Shown here piece after piece: positions 1-5,693 of a stretch of DNA of 5,693 nt; the first letter of the stretch is position 1, and every line of letters begins with the position of its first letter. Position numbers and translations under genes: made by a program. A model generated the notes under the pieces. That model ran no database searches, had not been told where the DNA came from, and saw only the letters and a list, made by a program, of their open reading frames with translations. Source of the DNA: an uncultured Actinomycetes bacterium (GTDB lineage: Bacteria > Actinomycetota > Actinomycetes > Nanopelagicales > Nanopelagicaceae); the NCBI GenBank assembly GCA_903939005.1, contig CAJAFH010000103.1:1-5693 (forward strand). The letters run 5' to 3'.

Positions 1-1454
1 ATGCCTTCCGTGGCGCAACTATTCGAAACATTATGCAGTTCGAACTTGATTACCCAAATGCGACCACGATTTTGCTCGAACAAAATTATCGATCTACCCA
101 AAATATTCTGAACGCCGCGAATGCGGTCATTACTCAGAATGAGTCGCGCAAAGAGAAAAACCTTTGGTCACAAGCCGGTGCCGGTGCGCCATTAGTCGGT
201 TATGTTGCCGAATCCGAACACGATGAAGCTGAATTTGTTAAAGACGAAGTTCGCTCTCTGATGGATAAAGGTCTTTCAACGCCTGGCCAAACTGCAGTTT
301 TCTATCGCACCAATGCGCAATCTCGTGTCTTTGAAGAAGTATTCATGCGGGCAGCGCTGCCTTACAAAGTAGTTGGTGGGCTGCGCTTCTATGAGCGCAA
401 AGAAGTTAAAGATTTACTCAGCTACTTACGAGTTATTGCAAACCCCGAAGATGAAGTTTCATTGCGCCGGGTAATTAATTATCCAAAGCGCGGAATCGGT
501 GATCGAGCACTTGAGATTCTCGAGGCACATGCCAAGTCTCGTGGCTACTCATTCTGGGGTGGCCTTACCGCAGCAGCTGAAGCCCCTGAAATTCCACCAA
601 AAGCTGCGCAATCAATCAGACAATTCACCGACATGATTAGCGCGTTGGCGGTACTAGTTGAAGCAAAGGTGCGCCCATCAGTAATCGTCGAAGCCGTCCT
701 TGAACAATCTGGATTGTTATCCGAGCTTGCCAATAGCACAGACCCACAAGATGAAGTTCGCGTTGAGAATCTAAAGGAACTCTTAGCCGTTGCTATGGAG
801 TATGAAGAACGCCCCTTTGAAGAGTTAACTGAAGATGAAGAAATTTCGCTATCGGGTTTCCTCGAAAAAGTTTCGCTAGTTGCTGATTCAGATCAGATTC
901 CAGAAGGTGAAGATCATGGTGGGGTAGTGACTTTAATGACGCTACACACCGCTAAAGGTTTAGAATTTCCAACCGTATTTCTAACTGGCATGGAAGATGG
1001 AATTTTTCCACATTCGCGAACGCTGGGTGAAAAAGATGAAATTGAAGAAGAACGTCGGTTGGCCTATGTGGGCTTAACTCGCGCGCAAGAGCGACTTTAT
1101 ATTTCGCGGGCTGAATATCGATCTTCTTGGGGTGCACCAAATTACAATCCGCCTTCTAGATTTCTCGATGAGATTCCAACCGATGTAATTGAATGGCGAA
1201 ATCACAACGTGATATCTCCATCGTTGATTCGCAAACCACGAGTTGCAACTGCGCCACCACCACGGGCAACTGGGCGCAAGGCACCATCTGGAATTACTTT
1301 GGCGATTGGCGATCGTGTGTCACATGACACATTTGGATTAGGCACAGTTGTCGGCACTGCTGGCGAGGGCGATAAGAGCGAGGCCACCATTAACTTCGGA
1401 CAATACGGCGATAAGCGTTTGCTATTGCGCTATGCACCTGTCGAGAAGCTCTAG
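1..1454 (+). CDS. pcrA: ATP-dependent DNA helicase PcrA/UvrD1 type (C-terminal part, 5' end outside window)
   Basis: This is a superfamily 1A 3'-5' DNA helicase acting in nucleotide excision repair and in clearing replication or transcription blocks. The frame is open to the left edge. Codons from base 3 read AFRGATIRNIM, and the bases AT at 1-2 fit the end of the Tyr codon of the family motif III (SIYxFRGA), so the ATG at 33 is an internal Met, not the start. Further motifs in order are motif IV LEQNYRST (75-98), GGLRFYERKEVKD of the 2A/2B region (from 375), motif V VTLMTLHTAKGLEF (from 927) and motif VI EERRLAYVGLTRA (from about 1044) with its arginine finger. A linker rich in Pro, Arg and Ala precedes a small C-terminal domain (1293-1451, IGDRVSHDTFGLGTVV). 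That domain matches the Tudor-like RNA-polymerase-binding tail of PcrA. About 483 residues are present of a protein usually near 720-800; the Walker A half is missing only because of the window edge. The frame looks intact. It ends in TAG 60 bp before sucC. PcrA and UvrD1 are near-synonymous names here, so the symbol is less certain than the family. Confidence 0.96.
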   Translation, partial: AFRGATIRNIMQFELDYPNATTILLEQNYRSTQNILNAANAVITQNESRKEKNLWSQAGAGAPLVGYVAESEHDEAEFVKDEVRSLMDKGLSTPGQTAVFYRTNAQSRVFEEVFMRAALPYKVVGGLRFYERKEVKDLLSYLRVIANPEDEVSLRRVINYPKRGIGDRALEILEAHAKSRGYSFWGGLTAAAEAPEIPPKAAQSIRQFTDMISALAVLVEAKVRPSVIVEAVLEQSGLLSELANSTDPQDEVRVENLKELLAVAMEYEERPFEELTEDEEISLSGFLEKVSLVADSDQIPEGEDHGGVVTLMTLHTAKGLEFPTVFLTGMEDGIFPHSRTLGEKDEIEEERRLAYVGLTRAQERLYISRAEYRSSWGAPNYNPPSRFLDEIPTDVIEWRNHNVISPSLIRKPRVATAPPPRATGRKAPSGITLAIGDRVSHDTFGLGTVVGTAGEGDKSEATINFGQYGDKRLLLRYAPVEKL

Positions 1455-1496
1455 TATTAGGCAGGTTTCACGCGTCGTTCAAGCTCTTAAGCAAAC

Positions 1497-1504
1497 AAGG
1501 AAAG
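1497..1504 (+). promoter_or_regulatory. Shine-Dalgarno sequence for the GTG start of sucC, in the 60-bp pcrA-sucC gap
   Basis: AAGGAAAG lies 10 bases before the GTG at 1515 and is the purine-rich stretch that supports this start. It is the only clear ribosome binding site between pcrA and sucC. The rest of the gap (1455-1496) shows no convincing -35/-10 pair and no stem-loop followed by a T run. A 7-base direct repeat AAGCTCT occurs at 1446-1452 and 1481-1487, and the palindrome ACGCGT sits at 1470-1475; neither is strong enough to call an operator. A promoter for the suc-pur block may be here or inside the end of pcrA, but I cannot place it from sequence alone. Confidence 0.6.
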
Positions 1505-1514
1505 CGGTCAACTA

Positions 1515-2678
1515 GTGGATTTATACGAATACCAAGCTCGCGATCTATTTGAAAAGCATGGCGTACCTGTATTGCCAGCTGCGATCGCAACTACAGCCGA
1601 CGAAGCCGAAGCAGCCGCTATAAAAGTTGGCGGCAAAGTAGTCGTTAAAGCTCAAGTAAAAGTTGGCGGCCGCGGAAAAGCTGGTGGCGTTAAGTTGGCT
1701 GTTGACCCAGCCGATGCCCGCGAAAAAGCTAGTGCAATTTTGGGTATGGATATTAAAGGCCACGAAGTTCGCACCGTAATGATTGCAGCAGCTGCACCAA
1801 TTGAATCTGAATATTATTTAGCAATTCTGCTTGATCGTTCTAACCGCACCTTCTTAGTTATGGCTTCCGTTGCCGGCGGTATGGAAATTGAAGAAGTGGC
1901 TCACACAGCCCCTGAGAAGTTGGCAAAGATTCCAGTTGATTCAAATGTCGGTATCGATCTAGCTCGCGCTACCGAAATTATTGCAGCAGCAAAATTCCCG
2001 GCCGATGTTGCTGATCAAGTTGCATCAGTTCTAGTAAAACTTTGGGAAACATTCGTTTCTGAAGATGCCACACTTGTTGAAGTTAACCCACTAGTTAAAA
2101 CTTCTGATGGCAAGATCATCGCGTTAGATGGCAAAGTAACTCTCGATGACAATGCTGGTTTCCGTCATCCCGATCACGAAGCACTTGTTGATCAAGCAGC
2201 TGAGAACGCGCTAGAGGCTGCAGCTAAAGCTAAGAATTTGAACTATGTAAAACTCGAAGGCCAAGTTGGCATTATTGGTAATGGCGCCGGCTTAGTAATG
2301 AGCACACTTGATGTGGTTGCCTACGCTGGTGAAAAATTCGGTGGTGTTCGCCCAGCTAACTTCCTAGATATTGGTGGCGGTGCATCAGCTCAAGTTATGG
2401 CCGATGGGCTTTCAATTATCTTGGGCGATAAAGATGTGAAGAGTGTCTTTGTAAATGTTTTCGGCGGCATAACCGCGTGCGATGCGGTAGCAAATGGCAT
2501 CGTGCAAGCCCTTGAATTACTTGGTGCACAGGCCACTAAGCCAATTGTGGTTCGCCTTGATGGCAACAACGTTGTCGAAGGTCGCGCAATTTTGACAGCA
2601 GCTGCACACCCGCTGGTTGAACAGCTAGACACTATGGATGGCGCTGCCAATCGTGCAGCAGAATTGGCGGCTAAGTAA
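1515..2678 (+). CDS. sucC: Succinate-CoA ligase (ADP/GDP-forming) beta subunit
   Basis: This is the beta subunit of cytoplasmic succinyl-CoA synthetase (TCA cycle), which interconverts succinyl-CoA plus NDP and Pi with succinate, CoA and NTP; the beta chain binds nucleotide and succinate. At 387 residues it is the usual length. It opens with the family signature [19 protein letters not shown]. The ATP-grasp domain follows, with nucleotide-binding Lys45 and the glycine-rich GGRGKAGG at 51-58. VEVNPLV (188-194) and LDGKV (204-208) give the Mg-binding Asn191 and Asp205. The C-terminal ligase domain starts near residue 250 with GNGAGL (255-260) and continues through LDIGGGAS and VNVFGGIT, which contact the phosphate transfer site. 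The start is GTG, chosen because it begins exactly at the conserved N-terminus and has AAGGAAAG upstream. The stop TAA touches the ATG of sucD. The residue aligned with E. coli beta Pro20 appears to be Leu20, so ATP versus GTP preference cannot be read with confidence. Confidence 0.98.
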   Translation: MDLYEYQARDLFEKHGVPVLPAAIATTADEAEAAAIKVGGKVVVKAQVKVGGRGKAGGVKLAVDPADAREKASAILGMDIKGHEVRTVMIAAAAPIESEYYLAILLDRSNRTFLVMASVAGGMEIEEVAHTAPEKLAKIPVDSNVGIDLARATEIIAAAKFPADVADQVASVLVKLWETFVSEDATLVEVNPLVKTSDGKIIALDGKVTLDDNAGFRHPDHEALVDQAAENALEAAAKAKNLNYVKLEGQVGIIGNGAGLVMSTLDVVAYAGEKFGGVRPANFLDIGGGASAQVMADGLSIILGDKDVKSVFVNVFGGITACDAVANGIVQALELLGAQATKPIVVRLDGNNVVEGRAILTAAAHPLVEQLDTMDGAANRAAELAAK

Positions 2679-3560
2679 ATGTCTATCTTCATTAACGCTG
2701 ATTCAAAAATTATCGTTCAGGGTATGACTGGTTCTGAAGGAACTAAGCACACTCGCCGCATGCTGGCATCAGGTTCCAAAGTTGTCGGTGGCGTAACACC
2801 GGGCAAAGGTGGTCAATCTGTTGAGATCGATGGCCACAACTTGCCAGTCTTTAATACGGTTGGCGAAGCAATGGCAGCAACTGGTGCCAATGTTTCAGTA
2901 GTTTTTGTGCCACCTAAGTTTGCCAAGGCTGCAGTTGTCGATGCCATCGATGCGGCAATGCCTCTAGTAGTTGTTATCACCGAAGGAATTCCGGTTCACG
3001 ATTCAGCTAGTTTCTATGCTTACTCATTAACTAAAGGAACCACTCGCATCATCGGGCCAAACTGCCCAGGTTTAATTAGTCCTGGTAAATCAAATGTCGG
3101 AATCATTCCGGCAAATATCACAGGTGCTGGCCCAATTGGTTTAGTTTCCAAGTCCGGCACATTGACTTACCAAATGATGTTTGAACTTCGCGATATCGGA
3201 TTTAGTACTGCAGTTGGTATCGGTGGCGACCCAGTAGTCGGCACTACACATATCGATTGCTTGCGAGCATTCCAAGATGATCCCGAAACTGAAGCGATCG
3301 TAATGATTGGTGAAATCGGTGGCGATGCTGAAGAGCGTGCTGCTGCATTTATCGCTGAATATGTAACTAAACCAGTAGTCGGTTATGTTGCCGGCTTTAC
3401 AGCACCTGAAGGCAAGACCATGGGTCACGCTGGCGCCATCGTTTCGGGTTCTTCCGGAACTGCGCAAGGAAAGAAAGATGCACTAGAAGCTGCTGGCGTT
3501 AAAGTGGGTCAAACCCCAAGTGAAACAGCGCGTTTATTGCGCGCCATTATGGGTCGCTAA
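2679..3560 (+). CDS. sucD: Succinate-CoA ligase alpha subunit
   Basis: This is the alpha subunit of succinyl-CoA synthetase, which binds CoA and carries the phosphohistidine intermediate. At 293 residues it is the typical length. The N-terminal Rossmann-like CoA-binding domain is marked by [19 protein letters not shown], followed by [11 protein letters not shown]. The middle holds [12 protein letters not shown], and SKSGTLTYQ and [16 protein letters not shown] open the ligase domain. The catalytic histidine is His250 within [19 protein letters not shown] (248-266), equivalent to the phosphorylated His246 of E. coli. The ATG at 2679 follows the sucC TAA with no spacer and lies in the same frame. 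GGCGG at 2666-2670, 8 bases before the start, is the best available Shine-Dalgarno sequence and is weak, so translation probably depends on ribosomes finishing sucC. This would help keep the two chains at equal amounts for the alpha2-beta2 or alpha-beta enzyme. The protein looks fully functional. Confidence 0.98.
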   Translation: MSIFINADSKIIVQGMTGSEGTKHTRRMLASGSKVVGGVTPGKGGQSVEIDGHNLPVFNTVGEAMAATGANVSVVFVPPKFAKAAVVDAIDAAMPLVVVITEGIPVHDSASFYAYSLTKGTTRIIGPNCPGLISPGKSNVGIIPANITGAGPIGLVSKSGTLTYQMMFELRDIGFSTAVGIGGDPVVGTTHIDCLRAFQDDPETEAIVMIGEIGGDAEERAAAFIAEYVTKPVVGYVAGFTAPEGKTMGHAGAIVSGSSGTAQGKKDALEAAGVKVGQTPSETARLLRAIMGR

Positions 3561-3565
3561 CAACA

Positions 3566-4645
3566 ATGTTCCAGCGAGTCCTTGCGGTCACGTTGGCTCA
3601 AGTTGTACGCAGTATTTCGGTTGTTCTTCTACCGATCGCTTTTCTTTCGCTAATTGCATGGGCGACAGCAGGCAGCACAAATGGAAATACTTCTGATCCA
3701 GTTAGGGCTGCAATCTGGCTCTGGCTGGGCGCACATCATTTAGCTTTTAATTTAACAATTTCAGCAGGCGCTGCAGCTGGGTGGTTAACTTATTTGCCGC
3801 TAGGCGCTCTCGTATTTCCAATTTTGGCAATTCGTAGTGGCTTCAAACGCAGCATCGAGCGGTTAGATAACGATTATCAAAGTATTGCGCTAGCTCGCAC
3901 ATTATTTATTTCGTTATACGCGGGCATCACGGCAGCGATCGCTTATTTCGTAACAACTGATTCGGTAAAACCAGTTTGGTATTTAACGCCACTTGTCACG
4001 ATTCCAATTGTTACCCTTTCAGTTTTAAGTGCTGAACGTCGCAAGATTTCGTCGCAGCCGATTTTCTTTGCCACTCGCATCATCGCCGCTTTTCTAGGAT
4101 TTGGCTTCCTAGTTCTTGGTATTTTGCTATTGGTAAATGTAGGAACAGTTAAGGATTTAACTCAAGTGCTTGAACCCGGCATTCTGGGTGGCGTATTGCT
4201 GCTGATTTTAAATGTGCTCTATTTACCAAATGCGGCAGTAGCAACGATTGGTTACTTTGCCGGAGTTGGTTTCGGCATTGGAAACGGCACCATAATTTCT
4301 CCGTTGTCATATCAAGTTCCCGAAATTCCAGCTCTACCCATCTTGGGCGCTCTACCAACTGGCAAATTTCCTTGGGCGCTAATTGTAGTTCTGCTTTTTG
4401 TTGCAGCTGGAGTTGCGCTAACTAGTTGGACGCTAAATCAACGGCCCGAAGTACTTTGGCAAACTTTTACTTTAGTTTTATTGGCAATCGCCTTTATTAG
4501 CTGGACGGCAAGTGGATCTCTGATGACCGAGGCGCTTAGCGCTGTTGGTGTTTCGATTTGGAAAGTAACGCTTGCCATTGGCGTGGAAATGGCTATTGGC
4601 ATTGGGTTAGCACGGGTTCTGCCGCGGTTAGATCGAGTCAGATGA
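3566..4645 (+). CDS. PerM-like integral membrane protein (DUF6350 family)
   Basis: This is a very hydrophobic 359-residue protein with about nine to eleven membrane segments by eye, near residues 8-34, 68-88, 104-130, 134-154, 164-192, 204-222, 224-241, 268-288, 298-318 and 330-351. No signal peptide separate from the first helix is apparent. Family marks are WLWLGAHH (51-58), VLYLPNA (217-223) and the glycine-rich FGIGNGTIISP (236-246) followed by IPALPILGALP, all familiar from actinobacterial DUF6350 proteins. M. tuberculosis PerM (Rv0955) lies in the same slot before purN and is reported to support the divisome (FtsB stability) and growth under low magnesium. Transfer of that role here is inference from family and position. 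There is no known enzymatic motif. The ATG at 3566 is 5 bp after the sucD stop with only a weak GGG upstream, which suggests coupled translation. The 3' end overlaps purN by four bases. Codon use resembles that of its neighbours. Confidence 0.85.
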   Translation: MFQRVLAVTLAQVVRSISVVLLPIAFLSLIAWATAGSTNGNTSDPVRAAIWLWLGAHHLAFNLTISAGAAAGWLTYLPLGALVFPILAIRSGFKRSIERLDNDYQSIALARTLFISLYAGITAAIAYFVTTDSVKPVWYLTPLVTIPIVTLSVLSAERRKISSQPIFFATRIIAAFLGFGFLVLGILLLVNVGTVKDLTQVLEPGILGGVLLLILNVLYLPNAAVATIGYFAGVGFGIGNGTIISPLSYQVPEIPALPILGALPTGKFPWALIVVLLFVAAGVALTSWTLNQRPEVLWQTFTLVLLAIAFISWTASGSLMTEALSAVGVSIWKVTLAIGVEMAIGIGLARVLPRLDRVR

Positions 4646-5190
4646 AGAAAGTCGTAATTTTGGCTAGCGGCTCGGGCACTTTAGCTCGAGCAATCTTGAC
4701 CGCTAACAAAGATTACGAAATCGCAGCTTTAATTTGTGATCGACCTGCTGCCAAAGTAATTGAAGTCGCAAATGAGTTCGGCATTAAAGTTGAATTACTT
4801 GAACTAGCCGGTGACCGGGCCACCTGGGATCAAGAGTTACTAAAGCTAGTATCAAAACATCAACCAGACTTAGTCGTCAGCGCTGGCTTCATGCGGATAC
4901 TGGCCAAAGAGTTTGTAACCACTTTTAAGGTAATTAATAGCCACCCAGCTTTGCTGCCACTTTTCCCAGGAGCACATGCTGTGCGCGATGCGCTGGCAGC
5001 GGGAGCCACGCAAACAGGCACGACTATTCATTGGGTTGATGAAGGTGTTGATACTGGCGAGGTCATCGCACAGGAACGCCTAGAGATCACACCAACTGAT
5101 ACCGAGGAATCTTTACACGAACGCATTAAGATTATCGAACGCGGTCTCATCGTTGCGACCATTCCGCAAATTCTGGCCGAGTTAAAGTAG
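4642..5190 (+). CDS. purN: Phosphoribosylglycinamide formyltransferase 1 (GAR transformylase)
   Basis: This enzyme transfers a formyl group from 10-formyltetrahydrofolate to GAR, giving FGAR, the third step of de novo purine synthesis in the cytoplasm. The frame is open from a TTG at 4558, but the true start is taken as the ATG at 4642, because MKKVVILASGSGTL matches the family N-terminus and forms an ATGA overlap with the membrane-protein stop. The phosphate-binding loop is SGSGTL (9-14), and AGFMRIL (81-87) lines the folate pocket. The catalytic triad is seen as Asn99 and His101 in NSHPALLP and Asp137 in VDTGEVI. LHERIK near the C-terminus is also typical. At 182 residues it is shorter than the E. 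coli (212) and M. tuberculosis (about 215) enzymes; it ends soon after the last conserved helix (ILAELK), so the loss is a non-catalytic tail. There is no independent Shine-Dalgarno sequence, so translation is probably coupled to the upstream gene. purH follows after 15 bases. Confidence 0.96.
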   Translation: MKKVVILASGSGTLARAILTANKDYEIAALICDRPAAKVIEVANEFGIKVELLELAGDRATWDQELLKLVSKHQPDLVVSAGFMRILAKEFVTTFKVINSHPALLPLFPGAHAVRDALAAGATQTGTTIHWVDEGVDTGEVIAQERLEITPTDTEESLHERIKIIERGLIVATIPQILAELK

Positions 5191-5194
5191 AAGG
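5189..5194 (+). promoter_or_regulatory. Shine-Dalgarno sequence for purH
   Basis: AGAAGG begins within the TAG stop codon of purN and lies 11 bases before the ATG at 5206. It supports that start for purH and shows that purH initiation is less dependent on strict coupling than the ATGA-linked purN. The spacing is slightly long. Confidence 0.5.
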
Positions 5195-5205
5195 CAGCGC
5201 TGTTA

Positions 5206-5693
5206 ATGAGCAATCGCAAACCGATCCGTCGCGCTTTACTAAGCGTTTACGATAAAGATCGCTTACTTGAAATCGGCGCAGCCCTTAGCAAGGCTGGGGT
5301 TGAGATTCTTTCTACCGGTTCGACTGCAGCAAATTTAGCCGCTGCCGGAATTGCAGTTACTGAAGTAAGTGATTACACCGGCTTTCCTGAAATAATGGGC
5401 GGACGTGTAAAGACTTTGCACCCACGAGTTCACTCGGGCATCTTGGCTGATCAAAACAATCCAGATCATTTAGCTGCGATTGCAGCGTTAGATATTGCAC
5501 CCTTTGATTTAGTGATTATTAATCTCTACCCATTTGCCGCAACTATTGCTGCTGGCGCTTCATTTGCCGAAGCAATTGAGCAGATTGATATCGGTGGTCC
5601 ATCGATGTTGAGAGGGGCCGCAAAGAATCATGGTTCAGTTGCAGTTATCAGCCAAACTTCGCAATATGACCAGCTATTAAATGCTTTAGCGGC
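5206..5693 (+). CDS. purH: Bifunctional AICAR formyltransferase/IMP cyclohydrolase (N-terminal part, cut by right edge)
   Basis: PurH performs the last two steps of IMP synthesis: formylation of AICAR and closure of FAICAR to IMP. Only the first 162 codons are in the window, covering most of the IMP cyclohydrolase (MGS-like) domain. The AICAR transformylase domain would lie further right. From the ATG at 5206 the protein reads RRALLSVYDK (8-17), EILSTGSTA (33-41), TGFPEIMGGRVKTLHPRVH (58-76), INLYPF (105-110) and IDIGGPSMLRGAAKNH (127-142). Residues corresponding to the cyclohydrolase active site of human ATIC (Lys66, Tyr104, Asp125, Lys137) are present as Lys69, Tyr108, Asp128 and Lys140. 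There is no break in frame. It lies 15 bases after purN, in the same frame, behind an AGAAGG ribosome binding site. The purN-purH pairing is the usual actinobacterial arrangement and points to co-expression for purine synthesis. Confidence 0.97.
   Translation, partial: MSNRKPIRRALLSVYDKDRLLEIGAALSKAGVEILSTGSTAANLAAAGIAVTEVSDYTGFPEIMGGRVKTLHPRVHSGILADQNNPDHLAAIAALDIAPFDLVIINLYPFAATIAAGASFAEAIEQIDIGGPSMLRGAAKNHGSVAVISQTSQYDQLLNALA

Noticed and set aside
33..35. ATG at 33 as the start of the helicase
   Set aside because: The upstream codons in the same frame encode the conserved AFRGATIRNI of helicase motif III, and the N-terminal Walker motifs must lie outside the window.
1446..1496. Direct repeat AAGCTCT (1446-1452 and 1481-1487) and palindrome ACGCGT as a possible operator between pcrA and sucC
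   Set aside because: The repeats are short, one copy lies in the last codons of pcrA, and there is no matching promoter. Chance occurrence is likely.
1455..1514. Intrinsic terminator after pcrA
   Set aside because: No GC-rich stem followed by a T run can be folded from these bases by eye.
2390..2692. A 100-codon open frame on the minus strand, opposite the end of sucC
   Set aside because: It is fully antisense to conserved sucC sequence, low in complexity (Ala/Ser/Thr rich) and has no domain signal.
3141..3467. A 108-codon open frame on the minus strand, opposite sucD
   Set aside because: It lies wholly opposite a highly conserved gene, its translation is rich in Cys and Ser without any recognisable motif, and no ribosome binding site or promoter is evident. 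It is a by-product of sucD codon usage.
4558..4641. N-terminal extension of purN from the TTG at 4558
   Set aside because: The added 28 residues lie entirely within the membrane-protein gene and resemble no PurN. The ATG at 4642 matches the family start and gives an ATGA overlap.

Overview
The window is a compact, entirely plus-strand stretch of housekeeping genes from an actinobacterium. The order is pcrA/uvrD1-type helicase, sucC, sucD, a PerM-like (DUF6350) membrane protein, purN and purH. Two observations support the phylum: the DUF6350/PerM family is actinobacterial, and Mycobacterium tuberculosis has the same gene order around uvrD1-sucC-sucD-perM-purN-purH (from memory of that genome). 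The base composition is roughly mid-40s % GC by eye, codons are rich in A/T at third positions, and intergenic space is almost absent. This points to a streamlined, low-GC aquatic actinobacterium such as the freshwater acI / Nanopelagicales group. That placement is an inference from composition and layout, not from a database match.

Layout. Bases 1-1454 hold the C-terminal part of the PcrA/UvrD-like helicase, whose start lies upstream of the window. A 60-bp gap (1455-1514) is the only sizeable non-coding stretch and carries the Shine-Dalgarno sequence for the GTG-started sucC. sucC (1515-2678) and sucD (2679-3560) abut with zero spacing and share a reading frame. The membrane protein (3566-4645) follows after 5 bp and overlaps purN (4642-5190) through an ATGA junction. 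purH begins at 5206 and runs off the right edge after its IMP cyclohydrolase domain. No stretch longer than 60 bp lacks a gene.

How the genes relate. SucC and SucD are the beta and alpha subunits of succinyl-CoA synthetase (TCA cycle, substrate-level phosphorylation). PurN and PurH catalyse, respectively, the first formyl transfer and the last two steps of de novo IMP synthesis. The PerM-like protein, linked in mycobacteria to divisome stability, is sandwiched between them. The tight junctions suggest that sucC through purH are transcribed and translated together. No strong terminator or promoter is visible inside the block, so reading through from pcrA is also possible.

I saw no mobile element, CRISPR array, RNA gene or unrecognised system. 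The points worth a second look are the in-frame stop/start junctions, the conserved position of the membrane protein, the compaction of the locus and a modest excess of CGATCG sites.
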